NCBI GenBank assembly: GCA_027532905.1
Contig: JAPZUA010000002.1
Coordinates: 124,001-188,000, forward strand
Reading direction: 5' to 3'
Length of the DNA: 64,000 nt
From: Magnetospirillum sp.
GTDB lineage: Bacteria; Pseudomonadota; Alphaproteobacteria; CACIAM-22H2
In this document: positions 40,166 to 49,163 of the stretch, one piece after another
Position numbering within the stretch: position 1 is the stretch's first letter
Layout: each line of letters begins with the position of its first letter
Notes under the pieces: generated by a model
Database searches by the model: none
Told to the model about the DNA's origin: nothing
Seen by the model: only the letters and a program-made list of their open reading frames with translations
Made by a program: the position numbers and the translations under genes

Positions 40166-40470
40166 TGCGCGTGCGCATGCTCACGCTGATGGCCGGGCCG
40201 GGCGGGACTTTCCCGCCCGGTTCCGTCCGCGATCTGCCCGACGGCGAGGCCTACGAATTGATCGAAGGCCGCTACGCCGAGCAGCTCGATTTCGCCCCGC
40301 CCGCGGTCGAACCGAAGCCGGTCGAACCGCCCGCCCTCGAAACCCTGACCAAGGCTGAACTCGTCGCCTTGGCCAAAGCCGAGCTCGAGCTCGATCTTGA
40401 TCCCGAGGCCAAAAAGGCCGCGATGGTCGCCGCGATCGAAGCCGCGCGCGCCGAAAAGGCAAAGGCCTAA
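40165..40470 (+). CDS. Small head-region protein with HeH/LEM-like C-terminus
   Basis: A 101-residue protein. The first 45 residues are a short beta domain ('GPGGTFPPGSVRDLPDGEAYELIEG'-like phage motif); after a proline hinge, 'LTKAELVALAKAELELDLDPEAKK' fits a HeH/LEM-type helix-extended-loop-helix. TAATG overlap with the previous gene. Confidence 0.65.
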   Translation: MRVRMLTLMAGPGGTFPPGSVRDLPDGEAYELIEGRYAEQLDFAPPAVEPKPVEPPALETLTKAELVALAKAELELDLDPEAKKAAMVAAIEAARAEKAKA

Positions 40471-40476
40471 ACCGCC

Positions 40477-41754
40477 ATGGCGATCGAAGGCATTCTCGTC
40501 AAAGATTCGGACGGTGTCGCCCGGTTGATCTTGGCCGACAAAATCGGCGCCGGCGAGGAATACGCGCAGGTTTTGAAAATCGGCTACGGCGCCGACGGCG
40601 CGTTGACCCTGCTCGACGAGAAGCCTTCGACCGCTGCGGCGCAAGACACCGCCAATGCCGCCCTCGGCGCCCCCGCCGACGCCGAGGCGGGCGGCACGTC
40701 GGACGGCTCGATCGTCGGCCTGCTCAAGCGCGCCCGCACGCTGCTCGGCAATATCGCATCGTTGCTCGCCGGCACGTTGAACGTCGGCGGCACGGTCGCG
40801 ATCTCGAACCTTCCGGCCACGCAGCCCGTCTCCGGCACGGTGGCCGTGTCGAATTTCCCCGGCACGCAGCCCGTGTCGGGCCCGCTCACCGACACGCAGC
40901 TGCGCGCGGCCCCCGTGCCGACCGTCGAAAACGCGACGGTCTACACGGGTGCCGCTGCGCAAACGGCTGTCGTCAACAATATCCTTGAGAGTGTCGCCGG
41001 CGCTGGCTGGACCGATGTCCGCAATCTGCGCGCCGCCTCGGTCCAGGTCGTTTCGACGGGCACGGGCGGCACGTTCATCTTCGAGCAGTCGAACGACGGC
41101 GTGAACGCCGCCACCCTGCCTGTCTTCAACGCCGCCCAAGTCACGGCCGCCCCCACCACGGCAGCCATCACGGCAACCGCCTCGCAGATCGTCTACAGCT
41201 TCCCGATCCGCTGCAATTTCGTCCGTCTGCGCATCGTATCGGCGATCACGGGCGGCTCGATCCAGGCATTCTCGCGCTTCTCGAGCGAGCCTTGGACGGC
41301 GGCAGCCCAGCTCGTCGCCTCGAACACGGCGGCAAACTTCAACGCGACGATCGCGGCGATCCCGGCCGGCGCCAACCTCATCGGCGATTTGGGCGTGCAG
41401 TATCGCGCGAACGCGACGGGTGCGGGCACGCCCGCAAACGTCAACAGCCCGGCCACGCCGGCGGCCCAATCGCTGAAAGCCAGTGCGGGCAAGATCGTGT
41501 CCTACGATCTTGCCAACGTCTCGGCCTCGGCCCGCTACGTCAAAGTGTTCAACACGGCTGCCGCCGTCACCATGGGCACCACGGCCGCCGCGTTCGAGAT
41601 TGCCATCCCGGCCGGCCAGTCGAAAACCATCGGCCCCGCCGGCGGCATCGCCATGACGGCCGGAATCCAAATCGCCGTGACGGGTGGCCGTGGTCTCACG
41701 GACAACACGGCAATCACGCTCGGCGATGTCGTCGGGCACATCGAAACCGCATAA
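40477..41754 (+). CDS. Head-fibre-like structural protein (425 aa)
   Basis: A Ala/Thr/Gly-rich structural protein. Around residue 100-135 two copies of a 'GTVAxSNxPxTQPVSG' repeat occur, a ladder typical of thin trimeric phage fibres. The rest consists of beta-sandwich-like segments with few charged residues. Its position after the capsid genes suggests a head fibre or decoration spike; a tail-related function is less likely. Confidence 0.62.
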   Translation: MAIEGILVKDSDGVARLILADKIGAGEEYAQVLKIGYGADGALTLLDEKPSTAAAQDTANAALGAPADAEAGGTSDGSIVGLLKRARTLLGNIASLLAGTLNVGGTVAISNLPATQPVSGTVAVSNFPGTQPVSGPLTDTQLRAAPVPTVENATVYTGAAAQTAVVNNILESVAGAGWTDVRNLRAASVQVVSTGTGGTFIFEQSNDGVNAATLPVFNAAQVTAAPTTAAITATASQIVYSFPIRCNFVRLRIVSAITGGSIQAFSRFSSEPWTAAAQLVASNTAANFNATIAAIPAGANLIGDLGVQYRANATGAGTPANVNSPATPAAQSLKASAGKIVSYDLANVSASARYVKVFNTAAAVTMGTTAAAFEIAIPAGQSKTIGPAGGIAMTAGIQIAVTGGRGLTDNTAITLGDVVGHIETA

Positions 41755-41766
41755 GGAGCAAGCGCC

Positions 41767-42039
41767 ATGCCGACCGAAACTGTCGCCGTCGACGCCTATA
41801 TCCGCGACGAAAACAACGAGATCGTCACCGTCCAGTCCGCCCAGGGCACCACGGAAGACGGCGGCGTCACCGTCGTCGTGCCGAACGGCACGCTGCCGAA
41901 CATCGACACCGTGCCCGCCGCCGACATCCGCATCATCGTCTCCCCGCCGCCCGTCGAATACCAGCCGGCGGCGTTCGTGGCGCGCGTCAACGACGCCGAA
42001 GCCAATATCTCGACGCTCACCTTCAACCTGGCGCCGTGA
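41767..42039 (+). CDS. Hypothetical head-region protein (90 aa)
   Basis: A small acidic beta-rich protein (start MPTETVAVDAYIRDENNE). It may be an accessory of the head-fibre protein 12 bp upstream. No domain recognised. Confidence 0.6.
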   Translation: MPTETVAVDAYIRDENNEIVTVQSAQGTTEDGGVTVVVPNGTLPNIDTVPAADIRIIVSPPPVEYQPAAFVARVNDAEANISTLTFNLAP

Positions 42040-42045
42040 TGTCGC

Positions 42046-42077
42046 CCCGCCCGCGCGCGATCCGGCGCGCGGGCGGG
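42046..42077 (+). other. 13-bp perfect RNA hairpin in the late operon
   Basis: CCCGCCCGCGCGC (42046-42058) is perfectly complementary to 42065-42077, with a 6-nt loop. It starts 6 bp after a stop codon. It lacks a T run, so it is probably a mRNA-processing or stability barrier between head-accessory and connector genes rather than a full terminator. Confidence 0.5.
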
Positions 42078-42103
42078 CTTCGCGCGCAACAAGGCGCCCC
42101 GCC

Positions 42104-42262
42104 ATGAGCCTGCTTCTGCTGCTGCGCGTCCCGGTTTCGGCGCCTGTCTACCGCCCCGATCCGCCCGCGCGCCCGTCGCGCCCGCTGGCCGCCGAACACG
42201 CGGCCCTGGTCGGCCCCGAAATTCGCCCGGCGCGCCCCGCCGCCGTGGCCCGCCCGAACTGA
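42104..42262 (+). CDS. Small hydrophobic-start phage protein (52 aa)
   Basis: A 52-residue, proline- and arginine-rich peptide that begins MSLLLLLRVP. AAGG lies about 9 bp upstream. Short proteins with this opening recur before connector genes in related phages as far as I recall. Function unknown and evidence modest. Confidence 0.42.
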   Translation: MSLLLLLRVPVSAPVYRPDPPARPSRPLAAEHAALVGPEIRPARPAAVARPN

Positions 42263-42275
42263 GACAAGCGCCCCG

Positions 42276-42902
42276 ATGATCCAGACGCTCACCGTCACGA
42301 CAGCCGCCGCGACGCGCGATTTGACGCGCTTGGCGACCGTCAAGACCGAACTCTCGATCGGCGACACCACGCAGGATGCGTGGCTCACCGATGCGATTCG
42401 CCAAGCGTCGGATGGCATTGCCGCCTATTGCCGCCGCCCCGAGGGGTTCGGGCGCGAGACGGTCGAAGAAACTTTCCGCGCGCGCTATGCCGGCCAGGCG
42501 GTGTCGAGCCTGATCCTCGGCCGCGACATCGCCCCGGCGATCACGAGCGTGGTCGAAGACGGCACAGCGCTTCTCGCCGCCGAATATCTGCTCGACGGTT
42601 CGCTGCTGCGCCGCCTCGAAGACGACCGCCCGACCAGCTGGAATGCCGCAAAGATCGTCGTCGTCTATCAGGCGGGCTACACGCTGCTGTCGGGCCTGCC
42701 CTACGATGTCGAGCGCTGCGCGATCGATCTCGTCGTGCGCGCCTACAATGCGCGCGGCCGCGACCCGGGCCTGCGCAGCGAGCGCATCCTGGACGTGATC
42801 GCGCAAAGCTGGGACACGCCCGGCGGCGACGGTTTCAAAGGCGGCCTGCCGACCGACGTGGCCGACCGTCTCGATCCCTATCGCAAATGGGTGGTCGCGT
42901 GA
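42276..42902 (+). CDS. Head-tail connector protein (gp6-like)
   Basis: A 208-residue protein. 'LATVKTELSIGDTTQDAWLTDAIRQASDGIAAYCRR' in parts is the usual N-terminus of HK97 gp6-type adaptors that attach below the portal. GTGA overlap to the next gene. Confidence 0.83.
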   Translation: MIQTLTVTTAAATRDLTRLATVKTELSIGDTTQDAWLTDAIRQASDGIAAYCRRPEGFGRETVEETFRARYAGQAVSSLILGRDIAPAITSVVEDGTALLAAEYLLDGSLLRRLEDDRPTSWNAAKIVVVYQAGYTLLSGLPYDVERCAIDLVVRAYNARGRDPGLRSERILDVIAQSWDTPGGDGFKGGLPTDVADRLDPYRKWVVA

Positions 42903-43240
42903 GCGGGGCCGCCGCCAAGATCGCCCGCGCGCTCGCCGTCAATGGCCGCCCGATGGTCTTGAAGCGCCGCACCGGCACCACCACCACCACGACCGACGTC
43001 ACGGTCAATGGTGTCGCCCAGAACTACGCGCCCGAAACGCTCGTCGGCGACATCCTGCAGGGCGACGCCAAGGTCACGATCTCGAATGCCGAGATCGCGG
43101 CCGCATCCTGGCCCGGCCCGCCGTCGCGCGGCGACATGATCGCGATCGACAGCCGCACCTGGTCGGTGCGCGGGGTTGAAACGAAATATCTGGGCAGCGT
43201 CGTGCTCGCCCATGTTCTGCATGTGCGGGGCGGCGGCTGA
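42899..43240 (+). CDS. Head-tail joining protein (head closure)
   Basis: A 113-residue protein starting with GTG at 42899. A beta-barrel pattern ('VLKRRTGTTTTTTDVTVNG', 'GDMIAIDSRTWSVRGVE') and the position between the gp6-like adaptor and gp10-like protein match stopper/head-closure proteins. TGATG overlap with the next gene. Confidence 0.75.
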   Translation: MSGAAAKIARALAVNGRPMVLKRRTGTTTTTTDVTVNGVAQNYAPETLVGDILQGDAKVTISNAEIAAASWPGPPSRGDMIAIDSRTWSVRGVETKYLGSVVLAHVLHVRGGG

Positions 43241-43869
43241 TGGGCGCTTTCGCGCAGCAGATCCAAGTGGCGATCGACGGCATCGAAGAACAGGTCCGCG
43301 CGCGCCACGTCGCCGCGGCGCGTGCCGCTTTGGCCCGCGCGGTCGAGCCGCGCGCTTTGCCGCCCGCGATCATCCGCGTGGTCGACGGCAAAATCGGGGC
43401 ACCGCTCGAATCCGTGCGCGTGCCCGGCGTGATCCTGTTTCGCTTGGGCCTGCTGCAGGAGGTCGCGACGTTTGCGCTTGCGGCCGCGCGCGATCTCTCG
43501 CCGGTCAAGTCGGGCCGCTATCGCGAATCGTGGGTTACGCTGGTCGACGGCAAACCGCGCGCCGTATCCGAAGGCCCGATCGGCCCCGACGCAACGGTGC
43601 ACGTGGTCAACACGCAGCCTTATGCGCGCAAGATCCAGGTGCGCGGGGCGCGCTTCTCGGGTGTGGCACCCAAGATCGCCGACCGCCTCGCCAACAAGAT
43701 CCGCGCCGAGTTCGGCACGGCGGCGTTCCGCGTGTCGGTCGCGTTTGTCGAGCTACCGGGCGGCTATGTCACGCGCGGGCGCGGCAAGGGTGCCAAGCGC
43801 GGCGGGACCAACGGCAAGCCGCTGCGCTACCCCGCCGTGCTGATCCGCCAGAAGCGGAGCTTCGACTGA
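43240..43869 (+). CDS. HK97 gp10-like tail-completion protein
   Basis: A 209-residue protein. 'ARDLSPVKSGRYRESW' and 'VNTQPYARKIQVRG' are the conserved core of the HK97_gp10 family. It joins the tail to the head interface. One-base overlaps with both neighbours. Confidence 0.82.
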   Translation: MGAFAQQIQVAIDGIEEQVRARHVAAARAALARAVEPRALPPAIIRVVDGKIGAPLESVRVPGVILFRLGLLQEVATFALAAARDLSPVKSGRYRESWVTLVDGKPRAVSEGPIGPDATVHVVNTQPYARKIQVRGARFSGVAPKIADRLANKIRAEFGTAAFRVSVAFVELPGGYVTRGRGKGAKRGGTNGKPLRYPAVLIRQKRSFD

Positions 43870-44282
43870 TGGCCCGCGCCGATGCCCGCCTTGCGATTCG
43901 CACGCGCCTCACCACGCTCGGGCCCGCTTTGCCGCTCACGCTCGAAAACGAGAACGACGACCGCCCCGATCCGCCGTCGCCCTGGATGTATCTCGAGTTT
44001 CTCGGCGAAGCCCCCGCGGTCGCCGGCATCGTCGCCACGGGCAGCCACGTCAATCGCCTGTTCGGCAGCTTCGCCGTGCATGTATTTGCCCCGCGCGGCA
44101 CCGGCCTGGCCGACATCGAAACCGCCTGCGACGCGATCGCCGACCTGTTCAAGACGATCACGGTCGACGGCGTCTTCTACAACGGCGTGCCGCGCATCGA
44201 TCCCGTCGATCTCGTCTCCGACGATGGCGTGTGGTTCGGCCGCACCGTGACCGTCGATTTCCAGCACGACTGGACCGGCTGA
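43869..44282 (+). CDS. Tail terminator protein
   Basis: A 137-residue protein with the layout of tail-terminator proteins: N-terminal helix ('ADARLAIRTRLTTL'), strand 'WMYLEFLGEAP', 'HVFAPRGTGLADIETACDAIADLF' and a final strand 'GRTVTVDFQHDW'. It caps the growing tail tube. Confidence 0.75.
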   Translation: MARADARLAIRTRLTTLGPALPLTLENENDDRPDPPSPWMYLEFLGEAPAVAGIVATGSHVNRLFGSFAVHVFAPRGTGLADIETACDAIADLFKTITVDGVFYNGVPRIDPVDLVSDDGVWFGRTVTVDFQHDWTG

Positions 44283-44318
44283 CCTCTCGCCCCATTTCCC
44301 GCCAAAGGAGTATCCGCA

Positions 44319-45545
44319 ATGTCCGCAACGATCGCGTCGGGCGTAGCCAAACAGCTGCGCTACAAGAAGGAAAGCACGCTCAACACGGCCCCCGGTGCGA
44401 GCGGCGCGCAGCTGCTGCGCCGCCAGACGAGCGAGTTTTCGCTGGTCAAGCAGACCTACCAGTCGGCCGAAATCCGCCCGGATTATCAGATCTCGGATTT
44501 CCGCCACGGCGGGCGCTCGGTGTCGGGCCAGCTCAACGGCGAATTGTCGTGCTTGAGCTACGCGGATTTCATCGCGGCGGCGCTGCGCGGCTCTTGGGCC
44601 ACGCCGGCCACGACCGGCGCCCTCACGAACGTGACCGCTTCGGCGACGGGCCCGCATTTTGTGCGCCCGTCCGGATCCTTCCTCACCGACGGTCTCAAGG
44701 TCGGCGATGTCGGTCGCTGGTCGGGCTGGACCACCACGGCGGCGGCAAACAATGGCCGCAACTATCGCATCACGGCGCTGACCGCCACACAGATGACGGT
44801 GGCCGACCTCAACACCGGTACGGCAACGGTTGCCGCGAAAGCGTCGGGCGACAGCGTCACCTTTACGGTCGTCGGCAAAAAGGTCCAGGTGCCGCTCACG
44901 GGCCACACGAACGACAGTTTCTTTTTCGAGGAATGGCACCCCGACATCAATCAGTCGGAGCGTTTCGGCGGCTGCCGCGTGGGCCAGCTCGAAATCGGCT
45001 TCCCGGCCTCGGGCATGGCGACGATCGGCGCGCAGTTTACCGGCATCGACATGACCACGGGCACATCGGCCTACTACACCTCGCCCACGGCCGCGACCGT
45101 CACGGGCGTGCTCGCCGCCGTCAACGGCAAATTGCGCGTCGGCGGCAACGACATTGCCACGGTCACGCAGCTGGCCGTCACGATCGGCGCCAATTTGAGC
45201 ACGGCCCAGGTCGTCGGCAGCAATATCAGCCCCGACGTGTTCGTGGGCTCGGTCGTGGTGAACGGCACCTTCTCGGCCTATTTCCAGGACGGGATCTTGC
45301 GCGACAATTTCGTCAACGAAGACGAAATCTCGCTGTTCAGCTACCTCACCGCCGACAATTCGAACGGCTCGCCCTTCATGGGCATCTACATGCCGCGCAT
45401 CAAGCTCGGCCAGAGCCAGAAGGCGGACGGCCAGCAGGGCATCATCCGCAGCTACAATTTCCAGGCCCTGCTGCCGACCTCGGGCGGTGCCGGTACGGCA
45501 ACCGACCAATCGACGATTATCATCCAAGATTCGCAGGTGCCGTAA
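44319..45545 (+). CDS. Major tail tube protein
   Basis: A 408-residue protein. 'LRYKKESTLNTAPGASGAQLLRR' and 'SVSGQLNGELSCLSYADFIAAALRG' are typical of long-form siphovirus tube proteins; the middle (about 95-190) holds an inserted Ig-like domain. It polymerises around the tape measure. AAAGGAG lies 9-10 bp before the ATG. Confidence 0.85.
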   Translation: MSATIASGVAKQLRYKKESTLNTAPGASGAQLLRRQTSEFSLVKQTYQSAEIRPDYQISDFRHGGRSVSGQLNGELSCLSYADFIAAALRGSWATPATTGALTNVTASATGPHFVRPSGSFLTDGLKVGDVGRWSGWTTTAAANNGRNYRITALTATQMTVADLNTGTATVAAKASGDSVTFTVVGKKVQVPLTGHTNDSFFFEEWHPDINQSERFGGCRVGQLEIGFPASGMATIGAQFTGIDMTTGTSAYYTSPTAATVTGVLAAVNGKLRVGGNDIATVTQLAVTIGANLSTAQVVGSNISPDVFVGSVVVNGTFSAYFQDGILRDNFVNEDEISLFSYLTADNSNGSPFMGIYMPRIKLGQSQKADGQQGIIRSYNFQALLPTSGGAGTATDQSTIIIQDSQVP

Positions 45546-45979
45546 TGGATACCGATATCTTCTCGCTCGACGGCCTCGTCTATCGCGACACGCTCGAATT
45601 TGCGCTGTGCGACCAGGACGGCAACGAAACCGCCTGGCGCCTCACGCTCGCCGGGCCCGGCCACGCCGCCACGGTGGCCTTTACCGAAACCCGCGCCAAC
45701 ATCGCCCGCAAGCGCGAGGCCGAGCGTTTGGCGGCCGAGCGCAAGGGCAAGGTTTGGCTGCCGCCGCCTTCTTCCGAGCTCAATGCCGAGTTCGCCGCAC
45801 AGTTCGCACCCCGCATCCTCGGCTGGTCGCCGGTCAAGATCGGCGGCGAAATCTTCGCCTACAGCGCCGAGAACGCGCATCGCGTGATGTCGGAGCCGAA
45901 GCTTGCCTTCGTCGCGTCCCAGATCGTCGAGCAGGCGAACAGGCTCGACGATTTTTTCGTCAAGCCCGCGAAGGCCTGA
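45545..45979 (+). CDS. Tail assembly chaperone, short form (gpG-like)
   Basis: A 144-residue protein in the position of lambda gpG, between tube and tape-measure genes and coupled (TAATG) to the tube gene. Its last codons run over a slippery TTTTTTC and end at TGA 45977-45979, which lies in the loop of a hairpin. The short form is the major product. Confidence 0.85.
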   Translation: MDTDIFSLDGLVYRDTLEFALCDQDGNETAWRLTLAGPGHAATVAFTETRANIARKREAERLAAERKGKVWLPPPSSELNAEFAAQFAPRILGWSPVKIGGEIFAYSAENAHRVMSEPKLAFVASQIVEQANRLDDFFVKPAKA

Positions 45980-46305
45980 TCGCCTTCGCGGAACACGCTT
46001 TCGGCCTCGCCAAGCGCCAGGCCGACGGCGAAACGCTGCGCACGCATCTCGAAGCGGTCGAGCGGTTCACCGGCCGCCGCCCGCCCGAGCTGGACGGGCC
46101 GAAACTGCCCGAGTGCCTCACCCATGTCTGGCTGTGGTTCTGCGAGCTTGCCGGTGCCCGCCAGGGCAGCGGCTTCGGCCCGCTGCCGCTCGCGTGGTCC
46201 GACATTGCGGCGTGGGCGCAGCTCACGGGGGCGAACCCCACGCCCGACGATATCCGCCTGATCCGCAGGCTCGACCAAGCCAACCTCGCCCACCTCGTCA
46301 AATAG
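45545..46305 (+). CDS. Tail assembly chaperone, -1 frameshift fusion (gpGT-like)
   Basis: join(45545..45958,45958..46305). A -1 slip on T-TTT-TTC (45952-45958) changes '...DDFFVK' to '...DDFFRQAREGLIAF' and extends the protein to 253 residues. The added 116 residues resemble rcc01693-like small tail proteins ('FWLW'-type 'CLTHVWLWFCELAGAR', 'PLPLAWSDIAAWAQLTG'). The fusion recruits tube subunits to the tape measure. The second frame has no start codon and ribosome-binding site of its own near 45960, which supports the fusion. Confidence 0.85.
45952..45991 (+). promoter_or_regulatory. Programmed -1 ribosomal frameshift signal
   Basis: Slippery heptamer T TTT TTC at 45952-45958 in the correct phase, a 7-nt spacer, then a perfect 10-bp stem (45966-45975 with 45982-45991) with a 6-nt loop that contains the zero-frame TGA. 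All elements of a canonical -1 frameshift site are present. Confidence 0.9.
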
Positions 46306-46323
46306 AGCCGGAAAACCCCGCCA

Positions 46324-48537
46324 ATGGCCGAACCCGTCACAACCGAAATCGACATTCGGACGGAGAAGTCGGAGGCGGGCCTGCGCCGTTTGGCCGAAGC
46401 GCTCAAAGCGACGGGTGCATCGACCGAAACCGTCACGGCCAAGCTCGACGCGCAGCAGCAGGAATTTGTGCGCCTCACCGCGCGCACCGATGTTGCCTCG
46501 GCCACGCGGCTGTCGTTCGAGCGTGCGGAAAAGCGCTTGGGTGCCGCCCTTGATGCCGGTCGCATCAGCACCGAGCAGTATACGGCCGCCCTCGACCAGT
46601 TCATCGCCAAACAGACCGTGGCGATCCAGCGCTCGCAGGGCTTCGGTGCGGCGGCGGGTGCGGCCGCAGGCGGCACGCGCAATTTGGGCCAGCTTGCGGG
46701 CCAAGCCGGTTTCCAGCTGCAAGACTTTGCCGTGCAGGTGCAAGGCGGTACGAGCGCGCTCACGGCTTTGAGCCAGCAAGGCTCGCAGTTCCTGGGCATC
46801 TTCGGGGCGGGCGGTGCGATCGCGGGTGCCGCTTTGGCGTTCGGTGCCATCGCCACGCAGATCGCCCTCACCACAGGCGCTTTCGATGCGCTGCTCGGCC
46901 GCTCGGCCGAATTGCAGAACCTGCTCAAAATCGCCAACGATTTCATCGACGACCAGGCCAAGGCCGCCGAGCGCGGGGCCGATCCTTACGAGCGCATGGC
47001 CTCGAACCTTGCCAAAGCCCAGATCGAGCTCGCCAAGCTCACCGAGGCCGAGGACAAGCGCCGCGCGCGCGATGCCGCCCGCGTGCAGGGCGAGCAGGAT
47101 CAGGGCTATTTCGACCCCAACCAGATGTCGACCACGGCCGATCCGCGCCTCGGCCAAGCCCAGCAGACCGTCACGCGCGCCGAGCTCGCCCGCGACGTGG
47201 CCGTCATCGACGAGATCGAGAAGGGCCGCGTCGATCGGCAAAAGCAGCTCAACGACCAGACCAAAGAAGCCGCGGACATCGCCGAGCGCGCGCGCACCAA
47301 GGCCGAACGCGACGCCGAACGCGAGGCCGACCAGCAGCGCCGCCGCAACGAGGGCCTCGCCGAGCGCATCGCGAACTACGAGCGCGAGGCGATGCTGGCC
47401 GGCGAAAGCAAGGCCACCAAGGAAGAGGAGCTTCGCCTTGTCGAAGCCCAACGCAATGCCGGCCGCGAACTGACCGAGATCGAAGAGGCGCGCATCCGCA
47501 CGGCCACGCGCATTCGCCAGGAGATCGACGAGCAGACGCGCCTTGCCGACGAGGCCCGCCGCAAGGCCGAGCGCGATGCCGAGCGCGAAGCCGAGCAGCT
47601 CAAAAAACGCCAGGAAGCGCTCGACGATTACATCGTCACGCTCGAGCGCGAGGCGATGCTGGCCGGGCAGACCAAAGAGGTCCGCGCCGAGGAATTGCGC
47701 CTGCTCGAGGCCAAAAAGAAGGCCGGCCGCGATCTCACGCAAGAGGAAGAGGCCCGGATCCGCAACGCCTCGCGCACCAAAGAAGAAAACGAGCGCATGC
47801 GCCGCGAGGCGGACGAAACCGCCAAGACCATCGACCGCAGCTTCGAGCGCGCTTTCGACCGCGTGGGCGATTCGCTGGTCGACATGGCGGTCAAAGGCGG
47901 CAAGGCCTTCGGCGATCTGCGCAGCATCGCCGCCGGCGTGGCCACCTCGATCTATGCCGATTTCCTGAAACTCGCGGTCGCCAACCCGCTCAAGAAATTC
48001 CTGCTCGGCGGCGGCGACGAAGGCGGGGTCGGCGGCATTTTCGGCAAGATCGGCGGCATCTTCGGCAGCGGCGACCAGGGCGGCGGCATGATGAGCGCCG
48101 ATTTCGGCGGCGGGCTCGGCTCCTTGAGCTACATGGCCGGCGGCGGGCGCATCACGGGCGGCACGCCGGGCAAAGACAGCGTGCCCGTCATGGGCATGCC
48201 CGGCGAATTCGTCGTGCAGAAATCCGCCGTCGATTCCGTGGGGCTCGATTTCATGCAGGCGCTCAACGACAACGGCGTGCGGGCCCTCGAAGCCGCCAGC
48301 GCCACTTTTGCGCGCGGCAGCGGCAGCGGCAGTTCCGCGGGCGGCGGCGGCGTCACCATCATCGACCAGCGCAGCGCCGCGTCGCCGCCGATCGAAACCT
48401 CAACCGACAGCGACGGCCGCACGATTGCGATCGTGCGCGGCGAGATCCGCAACGCCACGCCGCGCATCGTCAATCTCTCGGTGTCGGAGGTCGAAAACCG
48501 CTCGGCCCGCGGCGCCCTCAAACTGGCGAACGCCTGA
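46324..48537 (+). CDS. Tape measure protein
   Basis: A 737-residue protein: coiled-coil N-terminus, a hydrophobic segment (about 160-188, 'FGAGGAIAGAALAFGAIATQ'), a long charged alpha-helical rod and a C-terminal part with 'MAGGGRITGGTPGKDSVPV' and 'GEFVVQKSAV'. The rod holds two copies of an 88-residue repeat (the same 18 bp at 47383 and 47647). Tape-measure length sets tail length (roughly 0.15 nm per residue gives about 110 nm). Confidence 0.92.
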   Translation: MAEPVTTEIDIRTEKSEAGLRRLAEALKATGASTETVTAKLDAQQQEFVRLTARTDVASATRLSFERAEKRLGAALDAGRISTEQYTAALDQFIAKQTVAIQRSQGFGAAAGAAAGGTRNLGQLAGQAGFQLQDFAVQVQGGTSALTALSQQGSQFLGIFGAGGAIAGAALAFGAIATQIALTTGAFDALLGRSAELQNLLKIANDFIDDQAKAAERGADPYERMASNLAKAQIELAKLTEAEDKRRARDAARVQGEQDQGYFDPNQMSTTADPRLGQAQQTVTRAELARDVAVIDEIEKGRVDRQKQLNDQTKEAADIAERARTKAERDAEREADQQRRRNEGLAERIANYEREAMLAGESKATKEEELRLVEAQRNAGRELTEIEEARIRTATRIRQEIDEQTRLADEARRKAERDAEREAEQLKKRQEALDDYIVTLEREAMLAGQTKEVRAEELRLLEAKKKAGRDLTQEEEARIRNASRTKEENERMRREADETAKTIDRSFERAFDRVGDSLVDMAVKGGKAFGDLRSIAAGVATSIYADFLKLAVANPLKKFLLGGGDEGGVGGIFGKIGGIFGSGDQGGGMMSADFGGGLGSLSYMAGGGRITGGTPGKDSVPVMGMPGEFVVQKSAVDSVGLDFMQALNDNGVRALEAASATFARGSGSGSSAGGGGVTIIDQRSAASPPIETSTDSDGRTIAIVRGEIRNATPRIVNLSVSEVENRSARGALKLANA

Positions 48538-49160
48538 TGCCGGTATCTTATCCGCTGTCGCTGCCCTCGCTGCCCGCCTCGGTCGAGTGGGGCGGGCGCT
48601 CGGTGGTCGCCATGACCGAAAGCCCCTTTACCTTGAGCCAGGAAACGCAAGTTTGGCCGGGGCAGGGCTGGACCGCGCGCGTGGTGGTGGGGCCCGTCAC
48701 GGGCAATGCCGCGATCGCCCCGTGGCGCGCGTTTTTCATGGGCCTCAACGGCAAGCAGGGCACGTTCCTGCTCGGCGATCCGATCGGCGTGGCCCCGCGC
48801 GGTGTGGCGACCGGAACACCGCTCGTGAACGGGGCGGCCGCTGCGGGGGCGACCACGCTGGCGACCGACGGTTGGACCGCGGGTGTCACCGGCATCTTGC
48901 GCGCGGGCGACTATATCCAGATCGGCAGCGGTGCGACCACGCGCCTGCACATGGTCACGACCGACGCCAATTCGAACGGCAGCGGCCAAGCCACGTTCGA
49001 TATCTGGCCGAACATCCGCCGCGAAGGCATCGCCGACAACGCGGCCATAACGCTGGCCAGCCCGCGCGGCACGTTCCGCCTTGCCCAGAACATCAATCGC
49101 CTGCTGCTCGAAGCGCCGTTCCGCGGCTCGTTCAGCTTCGACTGCGTGGAAGCGGTCTAA
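48537..49160 (+). CDS. Distal tail protein (207 aa)
   Basis: A beta-rich protein directly after the tape measure, overlapping it by one base. 'YPLSLPSLPASVEWGGRSVVAMTESPFTLSQE' in parts and 'WRAFFMGLNGKQGTFLLGDP' mark a minor tail protein family found before DUF2163 genes, in the slot of GTA gene 12 (distal tail). Exact family not fixed. Confidence 0.75.
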   Translation: MPVSYPLSLPSLPASVEWGGRSVVAMTESPFTLSQETQVWPGQGWTARVVVGPVTGNAAIAPWRAFFMGLNGKQGTFLLGDPIGVAPRGVATGTPLVNGAAAAGATTLATDGWTAGVTGILRAGDYIQIGSGATTRLHMVTTDANSNGSGQATFDIWPNIRREGIADNAAITLASPRGTFRLAQNINRLLLEAPFRGSFSFDCVEAV

Positions 49161-49163
49161 CCC

